Shown here: piece by piece, positions 50,791 to 61,357 of the stretch
Layout of the letters: each line of letters starts with the position of its first letter
Position numbering within the stretch: the first letter of the stretch is position 1
Assembly (NCBI GenBank): GCA_964036295.1
Contig: OZ038465.1
Location: 12,858,667 to 12,922,666 of the forward strand
Source: Plumapathes pennacea
Taxonomy: Eukaryota > Cnidaria > Anthozoa > Antipatharia > Myriopathidae
Direction of reading: 5' to 3'
Length of the DNA: 64,000 nt
Position numbers and translations under genes: made by a program
The notes under the pieces: model-generated
Database searches by the model: none
What the model was told of the DNA's origin: nothing
The model's input: the letters and a program-made list of their open reading frames with translations, nothing else

Positions 50791-53180
50791 CTAACTAGCT
50801 CCTTTAATCTGTGCTTTTGCAAAAAGCTGCTCTGCTAACTTCTCTATCCTGTCCCTGTATTCCAAATTATAATAGTTACACCGTGGTACTTTATCCATAC
50901 CATATATGGCCCCCCACCATGCTGCTGCTATAACTCCTGTACTATCACTGTCCCCACCATGAAACACACCACGGCCACATAGCTCATCCCACGACGACCC
51001 AGCACCAAGAAGAGCATCATAGGCAATCATCGGAGCATCGTGACCACTAGACCCACCCCAGCCAGAGTAGCTAACAGATTTGTAGAACTTGTCACGTACT
51101 TTCACAGAATAATCTGTTGGGAACACAGGCTCACTACCGCCGTGAAGAATCCTCCTTGTGGTAAGATATGACGTCCATGCATTTGTGAAGTATGGCCATT
51201 CTTGTTCATTCTCACGGACATCACGGCCAGCTTTTCTGATGTAGTTCAGGGCTGGTTGCAGAGTTGCCATCAAACCTGCTCCCCACTCTTTCATTGGTTT
51301 TCCTTGAATGGCATATGACATAAAGAGTGCTGATACCAGTGATCCAAGATAGCCTGTCACCAAAAGAACAACCATTTTCTCCATCAGTCTCTCACCAGAA
51401 ATATATCATAGAGTATGGTGAACTTGGGTTTTCATACACTGCTCAGATGAAAGCTGATTAATCACAAATTCTCATACATTTTCTTCCTAAAAGGTTGGGA
51501 GAATCTGTACTTTAAACTTGGGAGTGAAAGGGTTAAATTACTGTAGCCCTTTCAACTGCTCCCTGGAGTGATAATATACAATATTCATAATTTCAGTTTC
51601 TTACCAGGGCAAACTAAAAAGAACTATTTTTTATACTGGAATACCCACTAAAATATTATTACCAGCAGATGGGAGGGGAGCTATTTCTTTCCCTTTCTTG
51701 TTTCTTCCCCTTCCCCCTCCTTAATCACCGTTTTTTGTCCTCCATTGCACAATCCGCCCAATTGAAGATGAAGATCCCCCAAACATTGAAAAAAATACAA
51801 AAACCGAAATAAAATTTCACATGCAATCATACTTTGAAAAAGTTTTACACTATACCTGTCGGATGGTTGTGTGTCATTCTCCCAGTTTCTATGCTGATAG
51901 CAATCAAGTCATCAATTTGCTCAGGTTTATTGAACATCAGCCCAATGCACATGGCCCTCATTGCCGCTCCACATCCTCCACCCCTGGGATTAAATGGGAT
52001 GAAGTAGCCTGACTGACGGCCAGGTCGCAGCTGGGAACAACTGCCCTGGGTGCACAAACCTGGTGCTCGACCAGCCATGTCATGCTTGAAAGATATTTTA
52101 ATCTCAATATTATTAAATGTCTATACCTTTCACACTGCAATCTTGGACCCTGAGTAAGTAGATCACAATGAGTACTCTCTTAACCTTAATCATCTCTAAT
52201 ATACTAGCGTCCTTTGCATATGTACACCTATGCATACTGCAAATATTTACACAAGCTTCAACACATTTCTGCACTAAATATTTGCACACATTCTATCCTC
52301 TTGTTTGGAAATTCAAGAAACTATTTATCATCAGTTTCGTTACATTTCGCTCCACTCAGCCGAAGATAAATCATCTATTACTGTATGATATAATTCTCTG
52401 GTGAGAAACTGAAGAAAAAACTGAAGTTGAATACTAGTCTTGAATAGTGATCAAATTCAATTTTCTCCTTCAGTTTCAGCAGCACAAAATGTATCATACA
52501 GTAAGGTGAACTTGGCTTTTGATACTTTGCTCAGATGATAGCTGACTATTAAACTATCAATTCTCACTCATACAATTTTCTCTTAAAAGGTTAAGAGAAT
52601 CTGCATTTTAAACTTGGGAGTGAAAAGGGTTAATTGACACAATTTAGGTTGTATACTTGTGCCTTCTGCAGTCCTGGGAACAGCTAAAAATAATAATCAA
52701 TAATAACTGATAAATCTGAACACTACTAAAACATGTGTAGAACCAAGGATTGCTAGCTGCTAACTAAAATGTGGTGTGCCAGTGTGGGCAACTTAAATTC
52801 CTTTGATCATGTGCCTGTCCAAAGGAAGACTATCGGAGGGGGCACCCCTATAATATTGCTATACAGGGAGGCTCTGCCTAAAGAGATACTAAAATTCCTC
52901 CCTCACTCTGTGCTTCTCTACACGATGTCCTTACCATTGCAGCTTTATACTTGGCAGCAACTGTCTGATAGAGTTCCTCCTTGGTTGACCAGTCTGATAC
53001 CAAAGCCTCTGCAGTGGCAATGTGTAGAACTGTGTCATCACTCACAATCCAGCCCTTAACATCCAACTTTGTGAGTCCCCCAAGTTCCTGAAGCTCTCTG
53101 TGAATATCCTCTCCAGAGTGACTAAACTCCCAAGAACCTCTGTTGTAGCCTATAGCGTCACCAACTGCACTTAGCACCAT
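50791..53180 (-). CDS. ADPRH: ADP-ribosylarginine hydrolase (ARH1)
   Basis: The enzyme removes mono-ADP-ribose from arginine side chains, using Mg2+. Three exons keep phase (high to low): 53180-52935, 52084-51856, 51353-50791, giving 1038 nt and 345 residues (human 357). Metal-binding motifs of the DraG/ARH fold are present: VSDDTVLH (D48, D49) and HGGDSDST (D293, D295). Also conserved are [34 protein letters not shown] and [21 protein letters not shown]. The chosen ATG has a strong context (GCCATGG) but lacks about seven residues found before AMVLSA in vertebrates. The frame stays open upstream to an acceptor-like CAG near 53220, so a short 5' exon may exist. Confidence 0.93.
51386..51536. 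mobile_element. TTAA-type MITE copy (ADPRH intron)
   Basis: CACCAGAAATATATCATAGAG, CAGATGAAAGCTGATTAA and TTGGGAGAATCTGTACTTTAAACTT lead to GGGAGTGAAAGGGTTAA. The left end is missing; the exon starts 33 bp away. Confidence 0.75.
52377..52632. mobile_element. TTAA-type MITE, one partial and one near-complete copy (ADPRH intron)
   Basis: A reversed partial (GTATGATATAATTCTCTGGTGAG...TGAAG) runs into a near-complete copy: TCAATTTTCTCCTTCAGTT, CATACAGTAAGGTGAACTTGG, GCTCAGATGATAGCTGA, then AACTTGGGAGTGAAAAGGGTTAA. Confidence 0.75.
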
Positions 53181-53254
53181 GGCAGATTTGTACTGCTGAA
53201 GGCTGGGAATTTCAATTCTGAGATGAAACAGGATAACTTGTGATTATTTCAGCA

Positions 53255-53400
53255 TTTTAGTCTGCAATAGGGTATTGGTTTTGGACCTTTGGTCTGAAAT
53301 AGGGTCGAAAATCGCAAATTTCAGTCTGAAACAGGGTAAGGGTTTTCAGATCCAGGTGGCACACTCCCACCCAAAATTATGAGTATAGCAATAGATTATA
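53255..53400. mobile_element. GGGGTACTCC-family repeat copy, reversed
   Basis: GTCTGAAATAGGGTCGAAAAT, GTCTGAAACAGGGTAAGGGTTTTCAG and GGTGGCACACTCCCACCC are the complement of the 35617 and 38343 copies. Confidence 0.75.
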
Positions 53401-54094
53401 TATTACTTCATAGCTTTTCCAAAGCTGAAGAGATTTCGTGTAGACGAGGCACGTATGCGGAAGAAATAGTCCATTTGTAATGCGAGAGATGAGGCTCGTA
53501 TGATGTCTCTGATATATATCCCCATCCCCTCTGACCCAAGTGCACAACAGAGGGTCCTGACAAATCATTCAGGATTGATAAAAGGCTGCGCTTCACAGCT
53601 TACTTGAACCAGAGCAGCAAAACAAGAAAGCAAAGCACTCCGCCCACTTCAGCCACTTCCTGTACGTTGGTCCACTTATCTTAACAATGAAATAATAACA
53701 ATGAAACCTTCTGTTTGTTGTTTTCCTAGCTCGTTCCACAAAACACTCAGAAATCCGTGACAATTCTTGGGTTGCAATCAATCTTTGGAGATTCAGAATA
53801 CAAAGACACTGCGGTCATGAATGGTTGGATCCACTTACAATAGAATCGAACTATTAAACGAGCAATCATTTATCAAGCGCTAACCACGCGGAGTGCAGGA
53901 ACCGGCGCCCGCGCTACAGCCTATGACCGCCACGACGTCACCCAAAGTGGCGGAGTTAGGGTATTCTGCATTACCTTCTCGTTACAGGTTCGAAAGCAAA
54001 ATATTTCACGAAATCAGCAAAGCATCACAAACCTATCTGTTCCTGCCATGACAAGGCTTCGTCCTTTAATAATTTACTTTCCCTCAGTGTTTTG

Positions 54095-54178
54095 CATCCT
54101 CGTTCCCAGACTCTTTTCCCTACCCCGCCCCAGGCGCCTGGAGGGCGGGGAAGGGAAAAGAGCCTGGGAACGAGGATG
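54095..54178. repeat. Near-perfect hairpin element, 84 bp
   Basis: CATCCTCGTTCCCAG...CTCTTTTCCCTACCCCGCCC pairs with GGGCGGGGAAGGGAAAAGAG...CTGGGAACGAGGATG around a CAGGCGCCTGGA centre. The stem is about 36 bp. Confidence 0.9.
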
Positions 54179-54342
54179 AGTGTTTTGGCGCAATGGCTTG
54201 GGCGTTGGATTATCTTCTCAGAGTGCTTTGCGCAGTGAAGCTGACCAGCTTCTTGAACATCTCATAAATCAAAGCAGCAAGGCAGCAAATAAAATAATAA
54301 AGAAAAAAAAAGAAAACAATGGAAAATGGAAAAGGAATATTT

Positions 54343-54403
54343 GATACCGAGTCATTTCCCTGACAGTCACCCATCCAAGTACTAACCCCACATGACCTGG
54401 AGC
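54343..54403 (-). mobile_element. 5S rRNA-derived fragment (SINE3-like)
   Basis: The minus strand reads GGTTAGTACTTGGATGGGTG, then ACTGTCAGGGAAAT and CGGTATC. This is the 3' half of metazoan 5S rRNA (GGTTAGTACTTGGATGGG followed by the internal-promoter-distal arm) with substitutions. The 5' half, including most of the internal promoter, is not recognisable. It is probably the head of a 5S-type SINE or a 5S pseudogene. Confidence 0.7.
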
Positions 54404-55294
54404 AAAAACGAAACAAACTTCTCCTCACAGGGGTTCTGCTAGTAACTTTACGATCAACCATAATTCACTGCACAGAACTAAGCATGTCAACTCTCCACAG
54501 TGATTTTCTGGTCAAAGTAGCGAATGTTTGAAGAGCAATCCTTGTCACCTGGTAAACGAAATGAGTTTGGGAATAAACGATACTGCTGTCAGCTTACTGT
54601 ATATTGGACTACTGGAGCCGGTGAAAGAAAAAATGAGATTTTGATGACAGGATAGCGAAACTTTATCACAAACTCTATGTCAAAGTTGACACATTTGACT
54701 GTAAACTAAGTCCAAAATACCCTTAAACAATGATTTGCACTTCAAAAAGAAAAAGAATGTGAAGAGCGCGAGATTAAAAATTGCCAAAATACGAGTTCGA
54801 GTTCAAATTCGAGTTGTGTCAGCGGTTTTTTGCAGTACCGTGTGGCATGAAAATTTCTCGGGATCCAATTTTAGCAGATTTCGCGGTTTTGTAACGATCT
54901 CTGAAAATTAGATCCTATAAAAATAAATTCCCGCCAAAAAAAAATTCGGCGAAAATTTACAGTCCATGCATTCATTTAAATTACTGAATTTCAATTAAAT
55001 TGAATGCAAAACACATTACGACCTTCTTCTTTTTACAATATTGCAACATAAACAGTCTCTACGGTCTCTGGGAAAAATTCGAGGAAGAGCCTGATATCTC
55101 TTTATTACCTCAAAATATCGACCGCAGTTTCTGGAAACCGTGTAAACCGATCTGGAGTACTTTCACCACTGTATGTAATTAGTGACTTCATTAAAATTGC
55201 CAGTTATCAAAAGTGACAAACAATAAAGGTTATATGTCAAAACTGAGTCAACATATGAAAGTTAATTAACCTTCCCCTTGATACGTGATCTCCT

Positions 55295-55761
55295 CCCGGG
55301 GGGGAGGGGGGGGGGGGTACTCCCTATGATCGGCTATACGGGGAGGCTCCGCCCGAGAGGGGTGTATTTTTACGATCGAGGTATAAAAAAGGGTATAGGA
55401 AAATGACGTTTTTTAGGTATTTTAAAGGGTCAATAAAAAGGGTGGAGTGAGGAAATAATTTTGCTATTTTAAAGGGGTACGAGAAACGCCAGGAAAAACC
55501 GGGAAAAAAAAAAAACGGCGGAAGACCGGAAACTCCGCCTTGTTAAAAGTGGGAAGCACCCCGCCGTGGAATCGTCTGCCGGACGCTCGGGCCAGACCCT
55601 GATCAAAGCTATAAAAAAGGGTGCATTTGTACTGGAGGTATATAAAAGAGTCCCGATTTTGCCCCCAGGATGGTATTTTAAAGGGTAAGGGGTTGACAGT
55701 CCGGGCGGAGCCTCCCCGTACAAAAGTCCTTTGAGTACTCCCCCCCCCCCCCCCCCCCCGG
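55295..55761. mobile_element. hAT-like MITE with 8-bp target duplication
   Basis: GATCTCCT flanks the element exactly on both sides (55287-55294, 55762-55769). The ends CCCGGGGGGG...GGTACTCCC and GAGTACTCCCCCC...CCGG are inverted, and the inverted similarity extends through ACGGGGAGGCTCCGCCCG. The interior repeats TATTTTAAAGGGT and TATAAAAAAGGGT. The 8-bp duplication is typical of hAT. It codes for nothing and is the only complete member of the GGGGTACTCC-type repeats here. Confidence 0.85.
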
Positions 55762-56656
55762 GATCTCCTTTGGGTCCCTTTGTGTTTGTTGACACTGTAT
55801 TCCTAAAAATCCACCGTACGTAGCAAAAGATGGATAGTAAAACAAAAGGGGACTACGTGCATCACTTCAAAAATACTATATCGAAGCTAACCTTGACCTC
55901 TGGGCCAAAAAAATCTTTGTGTTCGTAGATAGGATCAGTACGTGGCGGTAGAAGGACGGTTGGGTTTTTGACGTAATCAAGTTACTCACAGCTGCAAGAC
56001 CGCAGAACAAATCACATCAGTTGACAAGTCTATTTTTGGCGAGCAAATAACACTCGTGGCCTTAAGCACGTAATATCAAAATTAGTTAGTTAACTGTTTG
56101 CTTTACATTTGACAACACTATGAACTAATTATGATTGAAAAATGATCTTCCTGTTTTTAATCAGTTTTATTAAAACTGAAAGCTGACCCCCGGTCAGTGA
56201 AACAATGCGTTTTCTTTCTTTCTTTTTTTTCTTTTTTTTTTCTTGAATAATCTACTAGATTATAGATTATATAATCTACTAGAGATACATAGTGTACAGG
56301 TCATACATTTTAGCCGAGATAATGCGGTACGTACGTTATACTTCATATTCTCTTGATTTTAACTAACTAAGATTTATGACTTTCTTATTTGCTCAGTTGC
56401 TCTTTAACAAGCAACTACTAAAATCTTATAAAAACCCTCTCATTACTGTGGCAAGCTCCACTGTATTCTATCGAAACCGCTTCCAACGTACTCTATAAAG
56501 AGATTCCGTGCATAAATAAAGGTGCTGAGTTTTTCAATCCTCATTGCTGAGTATCACTCCATTTGTCGCGATTCTTTCTCGTGCCAGAGCGGCACTTTGA
56601 ATGTATGTTTAATTTTCAAAGAGTTCGATCGGGTGCGATAAGAAATATAGTTCTTT

Positions 56657-56688
<32 letters not shown>

Positions 56689-57336
56689 TGTTTTTTTGTT
56701 TTTTTTTTTAGTGTAACAAGATAGCCCTCTAATCTGATGAGCGGCAGTCGCTAAGCCGGAATTGCAGCACCGACACTGAGAAAAAAAGAAATTCTGATGA
56801 AAGGACAGACGGTCGATTATCGTTGATATACTACACGAAGGCCCGGAGCAGTGCATGCTTAAACTGCAGAGTGCAAATAATAAACAAGAATATGATGAGA
56901 TATCGCTTTGCACCACACTCCATTTATCTCACGATCACGTCTTATTTATTTTTATCAATGATGGTAATTCCCGTCAACATGTGCGCGCCTTCTAAAATAT
57001 TTAGTCATTCTGCTCAAACACGAATCCTTCTTACATGAATTCTAGTTTTGTACTCCAGACTTTCAGTCTTATGCACGAGAAAAGTCACAAAATCAAGAGC
57101 AAATATCTTAAAATTCCCCGAGAGATTACACCTGTGTGAACGTGTTGTTTTACTTGTTCAAATCATTCTTTCACCCATGTGTACATTGTGACGTGCAATG
57201 TCCATATATATATATGAACATTTATCACACGAAGGTGCAGCACAGCTGAACTCCCTTGGTATACTCAAGCAAAACTTCAACTCAGAGGTAGTTCCACAAC
57301 TGCATGAGGCAGGACAGAACGAAAGCTAACTAAGCG

Positions 57337-58071
57337 ATGGTGATTCATTCGGGACTCCCTTCTTTTGACTGCAACATCGCCGTTCTTGGTGCAGGCGGGG
57401 TTGGGAAATCAGCGCTGTTGAGTTCCCTGTTTAAAAATGACTTCCCAGAGGAGCATGAGCCAACATTAGACACGTACTACATGCACACGATAGCAGTCGA
57501 TGGCGTGCACCACAACCTTCGCATCATCGACACCGGAGCTACGGAAGGATTTCCAGTTATGCGACGTTTTTCAATCGACATTTGCGAAGGCTTCGTGCTC
57601 GTGTATTCTCTGGAAGACCCGAAATCTTTCGAAGAGGTCATTCAACTACTGGACGAAGTTATTTCCATCAGAGTGCCTAAACAAACAAGGAAAATCCCCG
57701 TCGTTCTGGTCGCAAATAAGCTTGACATTGGGAGTGATCAGCGCGAACAATGCGCAATTCGAAGCAAAGCAGAACTTGATGCGAGAGCTGGTCAGATCAC
57801 TGCAACTTACGTAGAGGTCTCCGCAAAGCTAGGATTTCCAGTTGAGACTGGTATTTTTCACTCGCTCGTGAAGATTCTTACAACGGAATCGAGTAAAAGA
57901 AGCAAGCTTCAGACGAACATTTCCTCCCTTCGGAAAAGCGTTTCAAAAACCACCAAATGCTTCAAAGGCAAGAAGAACAAGAAGAAGATAATTTTCCGTG
58001 TGTTGCCTCGTGTTTTTGGCAAGCGCAAAACCACGGGTGTAAAACAAACCAGTAACAAACTGCTTGCTTGA
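57337..58071 (+). CDS. Ras-like small GTPase with degenerate switch II, intronless
   Basis: This 244-residue single-exon protein has the Ras motif set. G1 is GAGGVGKS (18-25), G2 a threonine in PTLDTYY (43), G4 ANKLD (126-130) and G5 VSAK (161-164). G3 is unusual: DTGATEGF (65-72) in place of DTAGQE, so the residue equivalent to catalytic Gln61 is not glutamine, and the usual Ala-Gly order is reversed. DIRAS proteins also lack this glutamine, and the following FPVMRRFSI resembles their FPAMQRLSI. The last 50 residues are strongly basic (KGKKNKKK, GKRK), and the chain ends without a CAAX box, so any membrane contact would be electrostatic. The start has a good context (GCGATGG). I cannot assign it to one subfamily. 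Confidence 0.88.
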   Translation: MVIHSGLPSFDCNIAVLGAGGVGKSALLSSLFKNDFPEEHEPTLDTYYMHTIAVDGVHHNLRIIDTGATEGFPVMRRFSIDICEGFVLVYSLEDPKSFEEVIQLLDEVISIRVPKQTRKIPVVLVANKLDIGSDQREQCAIRSKAELDARAGQITATYVEVSAKLGFPVETGIFHSLVKILTTESSKRSKLQTNISSLRKSVSKTTKCFKGKKNKKKIIFRVLPRVFGKRKTTGVKQTSNKLLA

Positions 58072-58478
58072 GGTGGTTCAAGTACGAACATCAAGAGTCA
58101 TTTTTAGCTTGATTTTATATACGCCATTTGTTCATAGCTATAGGGCAATCCCTAAAAACTGTCGATGTTTTAAAGCCCGTTCTTATACACATCACCGACG
58201 TTAAGTCAAGATTTTAACAGTGCATTTAATTGTTTTGTTTGTTCGTCGAATATAATATTTTCATATAAGCTGCGTCCGTGGCAAAAGATAGCAACTCTTT
58301 TGCGCTTCATATTTTATTATCTGAGGAACAACACACAATAGATTGTCACCATGATATCGGCATATTGTGACATAGTTCACATACATACATATATATTTAT
58401 ATAGTGATAGAGATCATTTCAATTTTCAAATCATATATAGTTTATTATGTCTTAATGTTTAGTAGATTTACAATAAGT

Positions 58479-58484
58479 AATAAA
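58479..58484 (+). terminator. Candidate polyadenylation signal AATAAA
   Basis: First canonical hexamer downstream of the Ras-like coding region. Confidence 0.45.
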
Positions 58485-58940
58485 GTTGATTAAATTTTCG
58501 ACTCAAATATCTGTCTTGGTGCCATCTTTCGGGCTTTCGTTGCTATCTCGTTATTTGTTGGTGTCCATTAGTGGTCGTCTCTTTTATTTCTTCTACGCTG
58601 TCTTACTATAATATCAATCGTCGTCTTCGTCTTTGCCTGTTTTTATCTTTCTTTGTTGCCTTGTTGTAATTATTTGCCCGGTCGTCGATTTCTTCTTCTG
58701 CATGCGACCAGCGCTCGGCCCAGTCATTCCTCCCTACTCACGCACAAAGTCTGGTAACGACGATGCCAAGGTCGGTCAGAAAAATGGTGGCTATTCTGAG
58801 AATTTTGAGTGTTGAGTCAACACTTAACCTTACCTTAACCTTAACCTTTAGTGATTATTTTAGTGTCTCTTTGTCTTTGTCTCTTTTGAGATGTATACAT
58901 GTGCATACACTCCATACAGTACTGGAAGCCGATCCTAGAA

Positions 58941-59030
58941 TACCTTAGGTGCCAGAGGTTCCTTGCTCAGCCTCTCGCGGCCCACGCAGCCAGAGCTGCC
59001 GAGAACGAGGAACCTCTGGCACCCAGGGTA
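58941..59030. repeat. Short foldback (hairpin) element, 90 bp
   Basis: TACCTTAGGTGCCAGAGGTT pairs with AACCTCTGGCACCCAGGGTA around a GC-rich centre. It shares the TACC(N)nCCAGAGGTT end with the element at 45765. Confidence 0.8.
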
Positions 59031-59056
59031 ATCGTAAAACTGCGGCATACAACAAT

Positions 59057-60076
59057 TTAACAGTTCGTCAGGGTGTTACTATATTCAATAATCAAGTTTT
59101 TGAGTAGAACTTCATTGAAAGCGGCGTCCTCGTAGTGCAGCTTAAACGGATGCACAAAGCCCAAGGTCTTATTGTAAACCTCCCAAAAATGCTTCGCGTC
59201 TTTGACTGGAAGTTGTCCTGCTCTCCCGGGCAAATAAACGCCCTGGATCAGCTCAACGTTGTCCACAACGTCCAGCATTCTACACATTGTCGGCACGGCT
59301 ATCTCGATAAAGACACTGTGTTTGTAGAAAATATACGACATCGTTTGGAAGGCACGGGAAAATCTTTTCGGAATATAGAAAATGTCGGATCTTCCTCGAT
59401 AACAGTGATATTTTCCGTCTCCATTTCTAGCCAGGGTCTCGAAAGACTGCTCTAAATCCCAGCCGATGTATTGGCTTTCTCGATTTAGGGCCCGAACCTC
59501 ATCACACGCCTTCTGACACTGTTTCATACCCCACGTAGAATTCCACCAATACCAGTTCACCGGGGGGCCGAACCCGCGGAATGCAATCGTCGACTTAGGA
59601 CCCTCCCAGATCTTCGTCCGATCAAATTGCGCGAGCTGCCAGTAGTTCAACATAACATCATCGTTAATAAGCAGGTACCCCGAATGATCTGGGTATTTTT
59701 CCATGGCGACTGCTGCACACACGTAAGAATAGTAGCCATCGTGTGTGAAAATCGCCTCGACCGGATGTTCCTGACTCCCCTCTGGACCGCAGAACATAAT
59801 CGTAGAAAACGCATTCTGGTAGAGAGACCGAAGAAGCGGGATACTCGAGTACAGAGGATAGTTGTAAGCGACTATCAGAACTACGTCCTTAAACTCATTT
59901 TTCAAACAGCGGCGGGAATCTTTTAGTGTCGCCAGTACTGCGCCTCTTCTTGTGTACTCGGTAGTCTTGTCACAACTCCAGTGAAGTCGGACCAGAATCA
60001 GGACAGAAAGGAAGACCATAAGAAAGAATAGAAAACGGAGTTTCCACTTTGGATTTGCATGTCCCACGGACACCAT
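59057..60076 (-). CDS. Type II membrane glycosyltransferase-like protein, intronless
   Basis: The protein has 339 residues and one exon. The start is the ATG at 60076 (GCAATGG context). The frame is open further upstream but holds no ATG there. Residues 1-12 are short and basic, and 13-31 form a membrane anchor (LRFLFFLMVFLSVLILVRL), giving a Golgi type II layout. The lumenal part has DVVLIVAYNYPLYSSIPLL (65-82), IMFCGP (93-98), GYLLINDDVMLNYW (133-146) with a DxD-like acidic group for a metal-nucleotide sugar, and IGWDLEQSF further on. This pattern reminds me of the STELLO/DUF288 family, but that assignment is from memory and tentative. Sugar and acceptor cannot be read from the sequence. 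Confidence 0.75.
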   Translation of the reverse strand: MVSVGHANPKWKLRFLFFLMVFLSVLILVRLHWSCDKTTEYTRRGAVLATLKDSRRCLKNEFKDVVLIVAYNYPLYSSIPLLRSLYQNAFSTIMFCGPEGSQEHPVEAIFTHDGYYSYVCAAVAMEKYPDHSGYLLINDDVMLNYWQLAQFDRTKIWEGPKSTIAFRGFGPPVNWYWWNSTWGMKQCQKACDEVRALNRESQYIGWDLEQSFETLARNGDGKYHCYRGRSDIFYIPKRFSRAFQTMSYIFYKHSVFIEIAVPTMCRMLDVVDNVELIQGVYLPGRAGQLPVKDAKHFWEVYNKTLGFVHPFKLHYEDAAFNEVLLKNLIIEYSNTLTNC

Positions 60077-61357
60077 TGCAGTCGGCAACACCGAGCCGCT
60101 TCCATTGTTAAAGTCGATTTTCCTGGCGCATGTGGAAAAGCCCAAAGCTGCGTTCAACTTGTCCCATTTCACTGCACAACTTGACGAAGGACCTCTCTTG
60201 ACTTGTGTAAATGTTTGATGTTATATCATGTCCTTCTCCATTTCTTTCTGGACTGTTTTTTAAGATTATTTGTTTCTTTAGTGAGTTGTTTGTCACGCCA
60301 CGTGTTCGCTCTATCACCTGTTACGACGCTGGTTGGTCCGCGCTGGTGCTGCTGGTACTCAGCGGAAGAGCTTGGGTACGAGTTGGTGCGTCATCATTTC
60401 GGAGGACTGACGCCACTGTACCACATGACTGACATGGGCTAACTATTTTGAAGACAAAAAATGTCGATAACTCTCCAAGTAAGCAAATACAGTCTGGCCT
60501 GGGGGCGTTGCCGGCAACGTCCCGGATGTAAACCACCTGTCAGTGGATAAAGCTCTGAAACTGCTAAAACACGTCAGTTTAGTTACAAACTAAGGAAACT
60601 TTTTGCTGTAAGTCCAACCAAGCAAAAGAAATGAACTATAAAACTTGAAGACATGCATGGTGGTGGGGGGGGCACATTTTCTGGATCATGCTTAAATTCT
60701 TTTTATTCAACAACTGGTTAATAATTTTTTTTTCTACAATAATTTATTGTATTAGAATACTGATCAATTTGCTTGATGATCAAGAATATTCTGATACATT
60801 ACAGTACAGAAACATTTTGATCCTACATCTAATTCAAAACATTTTTGTTATGTGTATATGTTACAAAGAAGTTCATTTTGTCATAGTTATAGATTTGCCA
60901 GAGTTGGTTCTCACATCTTTGCCCAGCAAAGAGAAAGGACCCATAAAATAAATAAATAAATATCGTTTATTTAAAGTCGAAGCATTAGGGAGTGGTTGCC
61001 CATTCTCCCGAGCCAGAGGCTCATGTTTCAAATGTCCGACCAGTGGAATACCTGTAGAAAGAAGACAAATTCAGAAGGGAAAAACCGTTGGAGTTGCCTC
61101 CTCGGATGAAAAACCTTCTTACTACTGCCGGCCGTGGGAATTGAACCCACGACCTCCTGGCTTGGAGCTTCATTACGGATTCAGGCCCACCACCCCCAAA
61201 CTGCTCGGCCACCAAGTCATAAAATAAATCATATACAGAACAAATACTTGATATAAAACAACCTTAATTAATACTCACTTACATATTTCTGTTAGCTGCT
61301 GCTTACAAATTATTGTAGTCTTTATGATGCAGTCTGGTTCCAGACTTTAAAGCAGCA
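60077..61357. other. Intergenic, one SINE, otherwise nothing recognised
   Basis: Between the glycosyltransferase-like start and the OXLD1 stop. Apart from the SINE at 60954-61217 and a short G-run at about 60664-60671, no gene or repeat was recognised. Confidence 0.45.
60954..61217 (-). mobile_element. tRNA-derived SINE, complete, 12-bp target duplication
   Basis: On the minus strand the head reads like a Leu/Ser-type tRNA: A box TGGCCGAGCAGTTTGG (61196-61211) and B box GTGGGTTCAATTCCCAC (about 61134-61150). A tail domain follows, ending in ATTTATTTATTT. CATAAAATAAAT flanks both sides (60942-60953 and 61218-61229, overlapping the element edge by at most a base), the mark of L1-type integration. 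The variable-arm region is long, as in class II tRNAs. Confidence 0.85.

Larger units (their letters stand above)
53401..57336. other. ADPRH-Ras intergenic region
   Basis: I found no gene in this 3.9 kb. It contains a hairpin (54095-54178), a 5S-like fragment (54343-54403) and a MITE with an 8-bp target duplication (55295-55761). A T-rich GTTTT run lies at 56656-56710, and a TATATATATA stretch at 57204-57214 could serve as a TATA element for the Ras-like gene. The short open frames have no similarity I recognise. Confidence 0.45.
58072..59056. other. 3' flank of the Ras-like gene and intergenic
   Basis: AATAAA at 58479-58484 is the likely polyadenylation signal of the Ras-like gene, about 410 bp after its stop. 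The rest is T-rich sequence without a gene, up to the hairpin repeat at 58941. Confidence 0.5.

Noticed and set aside
53218..53790. A 5' exon of ADPRH supplying a signal-like leader (CFLVLLLWF) near 53600
   Set aside because: The phase fits, but no in-frame ATG precedes it before a stop, and vertebrate ADPRH is cytosolic without a leader. A short untranslated or few-codon exon remains possible.
57500..57814. Second open frame inside the Ras-like gene
   Set aside because: Frame-shifted shadow of the GTPase; it contains none of the G motifs.
60077..60172. 32-residue N-terminal extension of the glycosyltransferase-like frame
   Set aside because: The extended frame begins at GTG and has no ATG before 60076, where the context is good and the membrane anchor is correctly placed for a type II protein.
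61127..61218. Functional tRNA gene (Leu/Ser-like)
   Set aside because: The A and B boxes are good, but the unit runs straight into a SINE body with an ATTT tail and is flanked by a 12-bp target duplication, so it is a SINE head.
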